DNA of 64,000 bases from Nocardia bovistercoris (GCF_015674855.1 NZ_JADMLG010000009.1:149541-213540), one strand, 5' to 3'; shown: positions 26,510 through 35,751, numbered from the stretch's first letter. Notes: generated by a model not told the origin, from the letters alone. Numbers and translations are program-made.

Positions 26510-27970
26510 ATGACATCACCGGCACCGCTGTCGGCCGCCGAGAAAGCGACCGATCCGACCATTTGGTCCGCCCGACTGTGGGGCATGCTGATAACCCTCT
26601 GCATAGTGCTGTTCCTCGACGGCCTCGACGTCTCGATGATCGGGGTCGCCCTCCCGTCCATCGGCGCCGAACTCGACCTGTCGACCTCGACCCTGCAATG
26701 GCTGGTCAGCGGCTACGTCCTCGGCTACGGCGGCCTGCTGCTGCTCGGCGGCCGCACCGCCGACCTGCTCGGCCGCCGCCGCGTCTTCCTCATCGCGCTG
26801 GCCGTCTTCGCCGTCGCCTCCCTGCTCGGCGGCCTGGTGACCTCGGGTCCGCTGCTCATCGCGACCCGCTTCGTCAAAGGCCTGGCCGCGGCCTTCACCG
26901 CGCCGACCGGCCTGTCCATCATCACCACCAACTTCGCCGAAGGTCCGGCGCGCAACAAGGCGCTGTCCATCTACACGGTGTTCGGTGCGGGCGGCTACTC
27001 CATGGGCCTGCTGTTCGGCGGGCTCATGACCGGCGTCGGCTGGCGTTGGACCTTCCTGCTCCCGGTGCCCATCGCGCTGGCCGCGCTGGCGGCCGCCTAC
27101 GTGCTCGTTCCCAAGGACGACGGCGTCGCCGAAGGCGGCCACGACATCCTCGGTGCGCTGCTGTCGAGCGCGGGCATGCTGCTGCTGGTCTACACCGTGG
27201 TCAGCGCACCCGAGGCGGGCTGGGTCTCGGCGCGGACCATCGGCTCCTTCGCGCTGGTCGTCGCATTGTTCGCGGCCTTCGTCGCGGTGGAGAAGCGGGT
27301 CAGGTATCCGCTGATCCGCCTCGGTATCCTGCGTAAAGCCACGCTGGTGCGCGCCAGTCTGGCCATCATCGCGCTCGCGGGCTCGTACTTCAGCTGGCAG
27401 TTCGTCGTGACCATCTACCTGCAGGATTCACTCGGCTGGTCACCGCTGCGGCTGGCCATGGCGCTGCTGCCGGTCGGTGTACTCGTCGTCGCGTCGGTGT
27501 TCTTCTCCGATCGCCTGGTGGATCGCTTCGGCACCGGCCCGGTGATCGCGGTCACTCTCGCCGTCATGACCGTCGGCTATCTGCTGTTCCTCCGCTTGGA
27601 CACCGCGCCGTCCTACCCGGCGATGCTGCTGCCCGCGATCCTGCTGATCGGCATCGGCTGGGTCGGTTTTCCCGCCATCAACATCCAGGCCACCGCAGGC
27701 ATCGACGACGAGGAACAAGGACTGGCCGCGGGCGTGCTCCAGACCGCCATGCAGGTCGGCGCCGCCATCGTGCTCGCCGTCACCACCGCGGTCGTGACCT
27801 CGGGCGACGCCGTCGACACCTCGGCCGAAGGCATGCTCGAAACCTTCCGCCCCGGACTGGAATTCGTGACCGGCGTCGCCGCGGTGGGCGCGGTGGTCGC
27901 CCTGGCCGCCGTCCTGCCGCGCATCCGGCGGCAACGGAGGCGGGAACCCGAACTCGAACTCGTCGGCTGA
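26510..27970 (+). CDS. MFS transporter, DHA2 (14-TMS) drug efflux family
   Basis: Membrane exporter of 486 aa with about 14 hydrophobic helices. The N-terminal half carries DGLDVSMIGVALPSIGAEL and LQWLVSGYVLGYGGLLLLGGRTADLLGRRRVF, the motif A region of the DHA2 proton-antiport family, plus motif C-like GAGGYSMGLLFGG. The substrate is unknown; relatives export drugs, dyes or antibiotics. The start is ATG 26510, directly behind a -10 box with no ribosome binding site, so translation is probably leaderless. Regulation by the divergent MarR is very likely from the operators in the gap. Confidence 0.92.
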   Translation: MTSPAPLSAAEKATDPTIWSARLWGMLITLCIVLFLDGLDVSMIGVALPSIGAELDLSTSTLQWLVSGYVLGYGGLLLLGGRTADLLGRRRVFLIALAVFAVASLLGGLVTSGPLLIATRFVKGLAAAFTAPTGLSIITTNFAEGPARNKALSIYTVFGAGGYSMGLLFGGLMTGVGWRWTFLLPVPIALAALAAAYVLVPKDDGVAEGGHDILGALLSSAGMLLLVYTVVSAPEAGWVSARTIGSFALVVALFAAFVAVEKRVRYPLIRLGILRKATLVRASLAIIALAGSYFSWQFVVTIYLQDSLGWSPLRLAMALLPVGVLVVASVFFSDRLVDRFGTGPVIAVTLAVMTVGYLLFLRLDTAPSYPAMLLPAILLIGIGWVGFPAINIQATAGIDDEEQGLAAGVLQTAMQVGAAIVLAVTTAVVTSGDAVDTSAEGMLETFRPGLEFVTGVAAVGAVVALAAVLPRIRRQRRREPELELVG

Positions 27971-28000
27971 GTCACTACACGGCTGGGCCGACCTGCGGGA

Positions 28001-28033
28001 ATGCCACGCCCGGCGCATCGCGGGGCGTGGCAT
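28001..28033. terminator. Bidirectional terminator
   Basis: Perfect 11-bp stem (28001-28011 with 28023-28033) and an 11-nt loop, between the convergent MFS and rmlC genes. Confidence 0.75.
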
Positions 28034-28064
28034 CCGGCTGTTCGGGCCTCCGGCAACGGGGCAA

Positions 28065-28619
28065 TCAGGACGGGGCGAAGCGCGGGGCCGCGATGTCCTT
28101 CGGGGAGCGGACGAAGGTCAGCGCCGAGCCGTCGCGCCCGACGGTAGGCCAGTCGATGGCCAGTGCCGGATCGAACGCGTCGAGCTCGTGATCGAGTTCC
28201 GGGCTGTACTCCAGCGAGCACAGGTAGGTCACCGTCGACTCGTCCTCCAGCGCGAGGATCGCGTGGCCGAGGCCCTCGGACAGGAAGACCGAGCGCCGGT
28301 CGACATCGTCGAGCAGCACGCTGTCCCACCGCCCGAAGGTCGGTGAGTCGGGTCGCAGATCCACCACGACGTCGAGGAACGCGCCGCGCACACATGTCAC
28401 GTATTTGGCCTGGCCCGGCGGGTCCTCGGTGTAGTGGATGCCGCGCAGCACACCGGCGGCCGAGGTCGAGCAGTTCACCTGGCACAGCTCGAACGGCCTG
28501 CCGGTGGCCTTCTCGAATTCCGAGGCCTTGAACGTTTCGGCGAAGGCGCCGCGCTCGTCGCGCAGGACCCGAGGGGTGACGACCCACGCGCCGGGCACCG
28601 CGAGTTCGCGAATATCCAT
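28065..28619 (-). CDS. rmlC: dTDP-4-dehydrorhamnose 3,5-epimerase RmlC
   Basis: A cupin-fold epimerase of 184 aa, third enzyme of dTDP-L-rhamnose synthesis, which supplies the rhamnose of the arabinogalactan linker. RmlC motifs are visible: DERGAFAETFK, QVNCSTSAAGVLRGIHYTEDPPGQAKYVTC with the catalytic His in RGIH, and GLGHAILAL. The start is ATG 28619, with GGGA 9 nt upstream inside the end of rmlA; GTG 28625 would overlap the rmlA stop. It is co-transcribed downstream of rmlA. Confidence 0.93.
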   Translation of the reverse strand: MDIRELAVPGAWVVTPRVLRDERGAFAETFKASEFEKATGRPFELCQVNCSTSAAGVLRGIHYTEDPPGQAKYVTCVRGAFLDVVVDLRPDSPTFGRWDSVLLDDVDRRSVFLSEGLGHAILALEDESTVTYLCSLEYSPELDHELDAFDPALAIDWPTVGRDGSALTFVRSPKDIAAPRFAPS

Positions 28620-28621
28620 GC

Positions 28622-29494
28622 TCACCAATCCCGTCCGCGCTCGAGCAGGTCGAGCAGGTAGCCGCCGTAGCCGGAACGTACCAGCGGTTCGGCGCGGGCG
28701 CGCAATTCCTCGTCGTCGATATACCCCATTCGCCAGGCGACTTCCTCCGGTACGCCGATCTTCAGTCCCTGCCGTTCCTCGATGGTGCGCACGTAGTTGG
28801 CGGCGTCGAGCAGCGAGTCGAAGGTGCCGGTGTCGAGCCAGGCGGTGCCGCGGGCGAGCACGTCCACCCGCAGCCTGCCCTGTTCCAGGTAGGCGCGGTT
28901 GATGTCGGTGATCTCGTATTCGCCGCGCGCGGACGGACGCAGCCCTCTGGCGATCTCGATGACGTCGTTGTCGTAGAAGTACAGCCCCGGAATCGCGTAG
29001 TTGGATCGGGGGATCTTCGGCTTCTCCTCGATCGATACCGCGCGCCCCTCGGTGAACTCGATGACGCCGTACGCGGAGGGATCGGAGACCCAGTAGGCGA
29101 ATACCGCGCCGCCGTCGATGTCGGCGAACTGGTTCAGGCCGGTGCCGAGGCCGGGGCCGTGGAAGATGTTGTCGCCGAGGACGAGTGCCGCGTGTTCGCC
29201 GCCGATGTGGTCGGCGCCGAGGACGAAGGCGCGCGCGAGTCCGTCGGGTTCCGGCTGCACCACGTAGGTGATGGCGATGCCGAACTTGGCGCCGTCGCCG
29301 AGCAGCCGGGCGAAGGCCGCGGCGTCCTCGGGGGTGGTGATGACGAGGATGTCTCTGATGCCCGCCAGCATCAGTGTGGACAGTGGGTAGTAGACCATCG
29401 GTTTGTCGTAGACCGGGACCAGCTGTTTGCTCACCCCGCGCGTGATCGGGTGCAGCCGGGATCCGGTGCCGCCCGCCAAGATGATTCCGCGCAT
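28622..29494 (-). CDS. rmlA: Glucose-1-phosphate thymidylyltransferase RmlA
   Basis: Nucleotidyltransferase of 290 aa (288-290 is usual), the first step of dTDP-rhamnose synthesis. The N-terminal signature is MRGIILAGGTGSRLHP, followed by KQLVPVYDKPMVYYPLSTLMLAGI, LVLGDNIFHG and EITDINRAYLE. The metal- and product-binding EEKP and TWLDTGTFDSLL-type blocks are also there. It forms a two-gene operon with rmlC; rmlB is 2.5 kb away on the other strand and rmlD is not in the window. Confidence 0.96.
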   Translation of the reverse strand: MRGIILAGGTGSRLHPITRGVSKQLVPVYDKPMVYYPLSTLMLAGIRDILVITTPEDAAAFARLLGDGAKFGIAITYVVQPEPDGLARAFVLGADHIGGEHAALVLGDNIFHGPGLGTGLNQFADIDGGAVFAYWVSDPSAYGVIEFTEGRAVSIEEKPKIPRSNYAIPGLYFYDNDVIEIARGLRPSARGEYEITDINRAYLEQGRLRVDVLARGTAWLDTGTFDSLLDAANYVRTIEERQGLKIGVPEEVAWRMGYIDDEELRARAEPLVRSGYGGYLLDLLERGRDW

Positions 29495-29759
29495 GCCGAG
29501 AAGTCTGCCAGTTCCGGCCCGCCGGGATTCGGTCAGGTTCCGACTGTCCTACGAATTCGTCACGACGGTCACGGAAGCGACGACTCCGAGCGATTCTGTT
29601 GCATAGATCACTCTATCGTGGTGTTCTGAACGGACGACCAATTGACGGGCGCCGTCCGGGAAGGACAACCCGTCGAGTGGCGTTGTACCTGATGTCAGCG
29701 CCGACATCACGCCGGGTGGGCCGGTCGGATGCGGCGCGCCTGGAAGAGGGTGATGCGCG

Positions 29760-30752
29760 ATGAACGGCGAACCCCATGCGGTGATGAATCCACACGGGCC
29801 GAGCATTTCGGCGCGACTGCTCGCGGCGACCTGCCGCGGCCTGGTCCGCCCCGTGCTGCGCGCCGCGCCCATCACGCCGACGACCATCCCCTTCGGCGCC
29901 TTCGCCATCGACAACCTGGCCAGGCTGCGCCCGCGACCGCGCGGCGTCGACCGGGAACAGGTCACGCTCGACGGCTTCCGGATGGAGATCATCCGGCCAT
30001 CGGGCGCCGGACGCGCACTGCGCCACGGCGCGCTGCTGTACATGCACGGCGGCGGATTCGCGATCTGCGGCCTTGAGACGCACCGGCCGGTGGCGGCCAG
30101 CCTCGCCAGGCGCACCGGGCTGCCGGTGGTGAACGTCGAGTACCGGCAGTTGCCCCGGCACAGCATCGGTCAGTCGGTGCAGGACTGCCTCACCGCCTAC
30201 CGCTGGCTGCTCGGTCACGGCGCGGACCCGGCGCGGGTGGTCTTCGCGGGCGATTCCGCGGGCGGCTACCTCACCTTCGCGACCGCGCTGGCCGCGATCG
30301 AGTCCGGACTGCCGGTCCCCGCGGGCCTGATCGGCCTGAGCCCGCTGCTCGACCTGGACTACGTCGCCAAGGAGAGCTACGAATACGTCGCGAGCGACCC
30401 GTATATCCCCCTGACGGCGCTGCGCGCGGTCGCGCGGCTCGGCGCGGAGATCGACGGCGTGATCGACCCGATGCTCTCACCGGTCAACGGCGCACTGGCC
30501 GGACTGCCCCCGGTGCTGCTCATCGCCGCCGAGGAGGAGGTGCTGCGTTACGACTGCGAGCTCATGGCGCGGCGGCTGACGGCGGCGGGTGTGCCCAACA
30601 CCGTGGAACTGTGGCGCGGGCAGGTGCACGCCTTCACGAGTATCGCGCCGAATCTGCCCGAAGCGCGGGCCGCCCTCGGTAGGGTGGCACGGTTCGTGCG
30701 CGAGGTCACCCCCAACGAGCAGGCTCCCACCGAGCAGGCCAGGACCGCGTAG
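29760..30752 (+). CDS. Alpha/beta hydrolase, hormone-sensitive-lipase (Lip) family
   Basis: An esterase/lipase-type protein of 330 aa. It has the oxyanion motif MHGGGF (near residue 96), the nucleophile motif GDSAGG (near 163) and a C-terminal catalytic His in GQVHAF. The acid residue is probably within AAEEEVLRYD. No signal peptide is seen. The family includes mycobacterial LipF/LipH/LipI enzymes that hydrolyse short acyl esters; the substrate cannot be predicted. A 15-bp duplication (30738-30752 and 30755-30769) straddles the stop codon, leaving the product unaffected. The gene is followed by a strong terminator. Confidence 0.88.
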   Translation: MNGEPHAVMNPHGPSISARLLAATCRGLVRPVLRAAPITPTTIPFGAFAIDNLARLRPRPRGVDREQVTLDGFRMEIIRPSGAGRALRHGALLYMHGGGFAICGLETHRPVAASLARRTGLPVVNVEYRQLPRHSIGQSVQDCLTAYRWLLGHGADPARVVFAGDSAGGYLTFATALAAIESGLPVPAGLIGLSPLLDLDYVAKESYEYVASDPYIPLTALRAVARLGAEIDGVIDPMLSPVNGALAGLPPVLLIAAEEEVLRYDCELMARRLTAAGVPNTVELWRGQVHAFTSIAPNLPEARAALGRVARFVREVTPNEQAPTEQARTA

Positions 30753-30830
30753 TAGCCAGGACCGCGTAGACCGGTCCGCACGACGAGAACGGGCTCGGAC
30801 GGCCTTGATCACGGTCGGCCGGACGAGTCG

Positions 30831-30860
30831 AACCCCGCCCCGATGATTCGGGGCGGGGTT
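30831..30860. terminator. Bidirectional terminator
   Basis: Perfect 13-bp GC-rich stem (30831-30843 with 30848-30860) and a TGAT loop, between the convergent hydrolase and secreted-protein genes. Confidence 0.85.
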
Positions 30861-30944
30861 CTCTCGTCTTGCTGTTCGGTTGTGCTCGGTGAGCTGCCGG
30901 GGGTCTACCGGCGAGCCACCGGGTTCACCGCGATCCGCTCGGAA

Positions 30945-31658
30945 TTACTTGGCCGGGGCGGGCGGCGGCGCGGTGGTGGTCGCGATGTACTGGATCGCGG
31001 CGGCGATGGCGACCGGAGCGGTGATCAGGATCTGACCGATCAGGGTGCCGAGGAAGCCGATGGCGGCCATACCGCCGACGCAGCCGAGCGCGGCGGCCGG
31101 GATGAACGGGCCGAACAGGCCGACCAGGGTGGCCGAGGCGACGGTGGCGCCGACGATGCCGCCGAGGACACAGCCGATCGCCGCGCCGCTGATGCCACCG
31201 ACCAGGGTGCCGATGGTGGCGCCGACGCTGATGGTGTCCTTCAGGCGGTTGAACGCGGCGAGCTCACGGTCGTACTCGTTCTTCCAGGGAGCCTGGTTCT
31301 CGTAAGGCAGGGCGACCGGCTTGTAGACGGCCTTGTCCACGTCGAGCTGCGGGGTGAGGGTGGCGGTGCGGCCCGAGATCTCCGCGGCGATCGGCAGTTC
31401 GTAGTCTTCGAGGCGGAACTTCAGTTCGGTGCCCGCGACGACGGTGCCGTTGTTGTCCTTGACCTTCAGGGTGTCGTTCTCGACGACGATCGAACCGGAG
31501 TCGATGGTGAAGATCGACTGGGTGTCGGTGGAGTGCGCGTTGACGCCGACCGGCTGGGCCGCGGCCGGCTCGGCCGGTGCCGCGTTGACGGTGCCCGCGG
31601 TGACGCCGAGCGCGGCGATCAGCAGCGCCGACGTGGCGGCGAATTTCCTCATCAGCAT
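30945..31658 (-). CDS. Secreted protein with C-terminal glycine-zipper region
   Basis: 237 aa with a clear signal peptide (MLMRKFAATSALLIAALG..., cleavage after VNAA). A roughly 90-residue beta-rich domain follows (TLKVKDNNGTVVAGTELKFRLEDYELP). The C-terminal half has GxxxG repeats (GTLVGGISGAAIGCVLGGIVGA) and further hydrophobic Gly/Ala helices ending in a PPPAPAK tail. The region has two Cys. The arrangement suggests membrane or outer-envelope association after export. The family name is not known to me. The start is ATG 31658 with GAGG 10 nt upstream; ATG 31652 is an alternative. Confidence 0.78.
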   Translation of the reverse strand: MLMRKFAATSALLIAALGVTAGTVNAAPAEPAAAQPVGVNAHSTDTQSIFTIDSGSIVVENDTLKVKDNNGTVVAGTELKFRLEDYELPIAAEISGRTATLTPQLDVDKAVYKPVALPYENQAPWKNEYDRELAAFNRLKDTISVGATIGTLVGGISGAAIGCVLGGIVGATVASATLVGLFGPFIPAAALGCVGGMAAIGFLGTLIGQILITAPVAIAAAIQYIATTTAPPPAPAK

Positions 31659-31963
31659 TTGTTTGGAACCTCGATGTGAAGCGTTCGGAGGGGACCTGAC
31701 GATCGAAATCCAAACCAGCTAACGAGTGGTGAACCGCCTGTGACCGTTAATTCAATTTTTGTTCACCGTCGCGATGCTCGGCATGGTGGGTTTCTTGAAA
31801 CCTGTGCTGCGAGCTGGGTTTTCTCCCAAAAATCAAACCGAGCGTCACGCTCTACCGGCAAGTAATGTGATGAAGGTCACGCCATCCGAACGGGGTCGAA
31901 TTAACCGGTCGCGGTGCGGGACTTGGTAGCCGAAGTCCGATCCGTCCCACGTATGGTCGAGGG
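31659..31963. other. Divergent intergenic region, AT-rich
   Basis: 305 bp between the secreted protein and rmlB. No gene is seen. It includes A/T-rich stretches near 31740-31760 and 31815-31840, a Crp/GlxR-like site, and a TATGGT box (31952-31957) 6 nt before the rmlB GTG. Confidence 0.6.
31866..31881. promoter_or_regulatory. Crp/GlxR-like binding site
   Basis: TGTGATGAAGGTCACG matches the TGTGA-N6-TCACA consensus of actinobacterial Crp/GlxR at 9 of 10 defined positions. It is 83 nt upstream of rmlB. Confidence 0.5.
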
Positions 31964-32977
31964 GTGCGATTGCTCGTAACCGGCGGCGCCGGGTTCATCG
32001 GTGCGAATTTTGTCCAGCGGACCGTCACCGAACGGCCCGACGCGACGGTAACCGTCCTCGACGCGCTGACCTACGCGGGCAATAAGAGATCCCTGGATCC
32101 GGTATCGGACCGCATCGATTTCGTGCACGGCGATATCGCCGATCTCGACCTCGTCGACGAACTCGTCAGCGGTGTCGACGCGGTCGTCCACTTCGCCGCC
32201 GAATCACACAACGACAACTCCCTCGCCGAACCGTGGCCGTTCGTGCAGACGAATATCGTCGGCACATATTCGCTGCTCCAGGCGGTGCGCAGGCACGAAG
32301 TGCGCTACCACCACGTGTCGACCGACGAGGTGTACGGCGATCTCGCTCCGGACGCACCCGCATTCACCGAGGCGACGCCCTACAACCCGTCGAGTCCGTA
32401 TTCCGCTACCAAAGCCTCCAGCGACCTGTTGGTCCGCGCCTGGACCAGGTCTTTCGGCGTGCGCGCGACCATGTCGAACTGCAGTAACAACTACGGTCCC
32501 TATCAACACGTCGAGAAATTCATACCGCGCCAGATCACCAACCTCATCGACGGCGTGCGGCCGCGTCTGTACGGGGCCGGACATCAGGTGCGGGATTGGA
32601 TTCACGTCGATGATCACAATCGCGCGGTATGGGACATCCTGGAGCGCGGGAGAATCGGACAAACATACCTTATCGGGGCAAATGGTGAACTCGACAACAA
32701 AACCGTCGTGCGCTTGATCCTGGAAGCATTCGACCGCGACCCCGACGATTTCGACCACGTCACCGACCGGCCGGGTCACGACCAGCGCTACGCGATCGAC
32801 GCGACCCTGTTGCGCGACGAACTCGGCTGGATTCCGCGATTCGGAGATTTCCGCGCCGGACTCGCGGAGACCGTGCGCTGGTATCGGGACAACGAATCCT
32901 GGTGGCGCGATGCCAAAGCCGTCACCGAACACGCCTACGCGCAGGCCGGGGAACGCACACTCGATCCCGCCGAGTAA
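31964..32977 (+). CDS. rmlB: dTDP-glucose 4,6-dehydratase RmlB
   Basis: An extended short-chain dehydrogenase of 337 aa that converts dTDP-glucose to the 4-keto-6-deoxy sugar, the second step of dTDP-rhamnose synthesis. NAD-binding VTGGAGFIGANF is at residues 5-16. STDEVYGDL carries the catalytic Thr/Asp/Glu region, YSATKAS the Tyr-Lys pair, and NNYGPYQHVEKFIPRQITN is typical of RmlB. The start GTG 31964 has GAGG almost touching it and a TATGGT box 6 nt upstream, so it may be leaderless. Its partners rmlA and rmlC lie 2.5 kb to the left on the opposite strand. Confidence 0.95.
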   Translation: MRLLVTGGAGFIGANFVQRTVTERPDATVTVLDALTYAGNKRSLDPVSDRIDFVHGDIADLDLVDELVSGVDAVVHFAAESHNDNSLAEPWPFVQTNIVGTYSLLQAVRRHEVRYHHVSTDEVYGDLAPDAPAFTEATPYNPSSPYSATKASSDLLVRAWTRSFGVRATMSNCSNNYGPYQHVEKFIPRQITNLIDGVRPRLYGAGHQVRDWIHVDDHNRAVWDILERGRIGQTYLIGANGELDNKTVVRLILEAFDRDPDDFDHVTDRPGHDQRYAIDATLLRDELGWIPRFGDFRAGLAETVRWYRDNESWWRDAKAVTEHAYAQAGERTLDPAE

Positions 32978-32984
32978 TTCCGAA

Positions 32985-34661
32985 TCAGCCCCACACGATG
33001 GCGTGATATTTGGCGACGGCGGCCACCAGGGCGACCGTGCTCGCCGCCACCACTGTGACGGCGGGACCCCTGGTCGGGGTCCTGCCCGCCGCATCGGAGA
33101 GCCGCAGCGGCATCCAGCGCAACACCACGGCAAGCCCCGTGATGGCCAGCGGGACGAAGTATCGGCCCTGCACGCCGTCGATGATGTAGTAGCCGACCGG
33201 GGTGAACGACATGTAGAGCGTCACATAGATCATCGCGACGCTGGCCGCGAGCACCAGCGCCACCAGCATGGTTCGGCGCGTAGTGGCGGTCAGCGGGTTC
33301 ATCCGGTCCGCGACGCCGACGCTCACCGCGAAGGCGAGCAGGCAGGCCAGCACCGACAGCGCGGGCACGTCGATGTAGGCGAAGCCGAGTTCGCCGAAGA
33401 ACTGGGTGAACCAGCGCTGGTCGCGGTAGACGATGCTGTCGCCGAAGGTGGAGACGAATTTCGGCAGGTCGCCGAGGATTCCGCTCAACTGGTCGCCGGG
33501 GCGCACCGAATTCCACTGGTGCTGCGGGCGCATCAGGCCCATGCCGTCGCCGGTCGGGGCGGCGATCTTCATCCACACCGCGAAGGCCAGCGCGCCCGCG
33601 CCGGCGAACACCCACGGAATCCACCGGCGCAAGCCCGTGAAACCGAAGCGATCGGCCGGTACCACCACGACGAGCATGGCGAGCAGCACGTAGGTCGGCT
33701 TGCTCACCGGGAGCAGCAGGGTCGCGCCGAGCAGCGCCGCCGTCTCCGGCGCGCGCAGCCGCTCACCGAGGAACAGTGCCTTGACCAGTAGCGCCGAAAC
33801 CATGATGGCGAGCGCGTTGGTGAGTGTGTCCGCGGTCACCGTGCCCGCCTGGAACACCGCGATCGGCAGCACAGCGACCGTGAACGCCAACCACTGCACC
33901 CGGTGCGCGCGCAACGCCCACAGCCCGAAACCGACGACCGCCAGATAGGCGAGTAGTCCGGCCAACCGCGTGAGCAGCACGAGCCCGCCGACATCGAGGC
34001 CGAACAGTTCCGCGAGCCGGATGCCGATCGCCGCGGGCACATACGGCACCGGCGAGTAGGCGGCGGTATTGGTGAACCAGACCGGCTCGGTGGCCTCGGA
34101 GACCTCCGCGCCCTTGAAACGGTCGTAGTCGCTCGGGTCGGCCACCATCGGATCGGGTTCTTCCGGATTGGTGGTGTAATCGCGCAGCGCGTAACCCATC
34201 AGGGTCGTCACGCTCACCGGAACGTCACCGCCGTAGGAGATTCCGCGATCGTCGGCGATGCGCTCGGGCAGTATGCCGCCGTGCGCGACCTGGTACGCGC
34301 GGCCGAACTGGGTGATCTCGTCGTGGCCCCAGAACGGCGGGGTGACCACGGCGAATACCGCGCCGAACACCCCCGCGACGACCGCGAAAGCCAGGGTGGC
34401 CGCGCCGAAACGCGCGATCAGCGGTGCGGCGACCCGGCGTAGGGAACCGCGAATGCCGGACTCGGCCATGGGATTCGACGTTTTCGCCGGTTCGACGTCC
34501 GCCGTCGCCTGCTCCGAGTGCGGGTGCGTGATGGGTCTCGGACTCACCTCGCCGCCGGTATCGGACTGCTCCGCACCGTCGGTGTGATTCTCGGTATCCG
34601 TCCGCGCCCCCGAGGAATTCGAGACGGAATCGCGGGCGGTGCGGTCGGCGGAGGTCGTCAC
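32985..34661 (-). CDS. DUF2142 family polytopic membrane protein
   Basis: 558 aa from GTG 34661, which overlaps the preceding glycosyltransferase stop (GTGA). The first 100 residues are hydrophilic and Ser/Thr/Asp-rich. About 11 membrane helices follow, with an early outer loop PPFWGHDEITQFGRAYQVAHGG that carries an acidic pair as in GT-C enzymes. The QGRYFVPLAI motif near the end is typical of DUF2142. Coupling to a polyprenyl-phosphate sugar synthase-like GT2 suggests that it transfers the lipid-linked sugar outside the membrane. That role is inferred, and no substrate is known. Confidence 0.8.
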   Translation of the reverse strand: MTTSADRTARDSVSNSSGARTDTENHTDGAEQSDTGGEVSPRPITHPHSEQATADVEPAKTSNPMAESGIRGSLRRVAAPLIARFGAATLAFAVVAGVFGAVFAVVTPPFWGHDEITQFGRAYQVAHGGILPERIADDRGISYGGDVPVSVTTLMGYALRDYTTNPEEPDPMVADPSDYDRFKGAEVSEATEPVWFTNTAAYSPVPYVPAAIGIRLAELFGLDVGGLVLLTRLAGLLAYLAVVGFGLWALRAHRVQWLAFTVAVLPIAVFQAGTVTADTLTNALAIMVSALLVKALFLGERLRAPETAALLGATLLLPVSKPTYVLLAMLVVVVPADRFGFTGLRRWIPWVFAGAGALAFAVWMKIAAPTGDGMGLMRPQHQWNSVRPGDQLSGILGDLPKFVSTFGDSIVYRDQRWFTQFFGELGFAYIDVPALSVLACLLAFAVSVGVADRMNPLTATTRRTMLVALVLAASVAMIYVTLYMSFTPVGYYIIDGVQGRYFVPLAITGLAVVLRWMPLRLSDAAGRTPTRGPAVTVVAASTVALVAAVAKYHAIVWG

Positions 34662-35638
34662 CGCGCGATACCGCCCTCGGGCTCGTCGCCATCGCGCGCA
34701 TCGTCGCCGCCGACCGCCGCGTAGCGCAGGTAGACCAGGCGCGCTGCCTCGTGCCGTGACCGGCGGATGCCGTCCAGGATCAGACCCGCCGTCCAAGCCA
34801 GGCTGCCGAGCAGCAGCAGGGTGAAACCGAGGAAAAGGGTGGGAAAGCGCGGCACTTCGCCGGTGTTGTAGAACTCGATCACGATCGGGATGGTGAGCAC
34901 GATCGAGACCAGCCAGGCGAAGGTGCCCGCCAGACCGTAGAATGCGACCGGCCGTTCGTGCCTGGCCAATCCGAAGATCAGCGCCAGGATCTTGAAACCG
35001 TCGTGGTAGGTCCGCAGTTTCGACTCACTGCCCGCGGGCCGGTCCCGGAAGCCGACCGGAACCGCGGTCCTCGGCACCCGCAGATGCAGGGAATGCACGG
35101 TCAGTTCGGTTTCGATCTCGAACTCGCGCGACACCGCGGGGAAACTCTTGACGAATCGGCGCGAGAACACTCGGAAGCCGCTCAGCATATCCTCGACGTT
35201 CTCACCGAACACCTTGCCGACGACGCCGTTCAGAATCTTGTTGCCGCTTTCGTGACCCGCCCGATACGCGCTCGCGCCCTCGTCCTGCCTGCGCACGCCG
35301 AGTACGTGGTCGTAGGGGCCGTCGAGCAGGGTTTTGATCATCAGCGGCGCCGCGGACGCCTCGTAGGTGTCGTCGCCGTCGATCATCAGGTAGATGTCGG
35401 CATCGATGTCGGCGAAAGCGCGGCGCACCACATTGCCCTTGCCCTTGGTGTGCTCGTGGCGCACGATCGCGCCTGCCTCGCGGGCGCGTTCGGCGGTCCG
35501 GTCGGTGCTGAGGTTGTCGTAGACGTAGACGACGATTCCCGGCACGGCCGCCTGCAGGTCGGCGACGACCTTGGCGACCGCGGCCTCTTCGTTGTGGCAC
35601 GGGACCACGGCGGCAATGCGAAGCTCGGTGGAGTCCAC
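34658..35638 (-). CDS. Family 2 glycosyltransferase, polyprenyl-phosphate sugar synthase-like
   Basis: A 326-aa GT-A enzyme starting at GTG 35638 (GAGGAA about 10 nt upstream; ATG 35710 is an in-frame alternative). The N-terminus IAAVVPCHNEEAAVAKVV, the STDRTAERAREAG block and the DGDDTYEA acidic motif match dolichyl-phosphate-sugar synthases. Two C-terminal membrane helices follow. It resembles mycobacterial PpgS (Rv3631), which makes polyprenyl-phospho-GalNAc, but is longer. The stop overlaps the DUF2142 start. A GtrA gene lies divergently beyond a 30-bp repeat array. Confidence 0.85.
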   Translation of the reverse strand: MDSTELRIAAVVPCHNEEAAVAKVVADLQAAVPGIVVYVYDNLSTDRTAERAREAGAIVRHEHTKGKGNVVRRAFADIDADIYLMIDGDDTYEASAAPLMIKTLLDGPYDHVLGVRRQDEGASAYRAGHESGNKILNGVVGKVFGENVEDMLSGFRVFSRRFVKSFPAVSREFEIETELTVHSLHLRVPRTAVPVGFRDRPAGSESKLRTYHDGFKILALIFGLARHERPVAFYGLAGTFAWLVSIVLTIPIVIEFYNTGEVPRFPTLFLGFTLLLLGSLAWTAGLILDGIRRSRHEAARLVYLRYAAVGGDDARDGDEPEGGIAR

Positions 35639-35751
35639 CCGGTCATTCCTCGATGTCGGCGGAGAAGGGGAACACCGGGAGGGTACAGGGCTGTCGGGTG
35701 GTGCGCTCATCCGGATCGTCCGGTCTCGGGCCGTATTCAGGCATGACCGAA

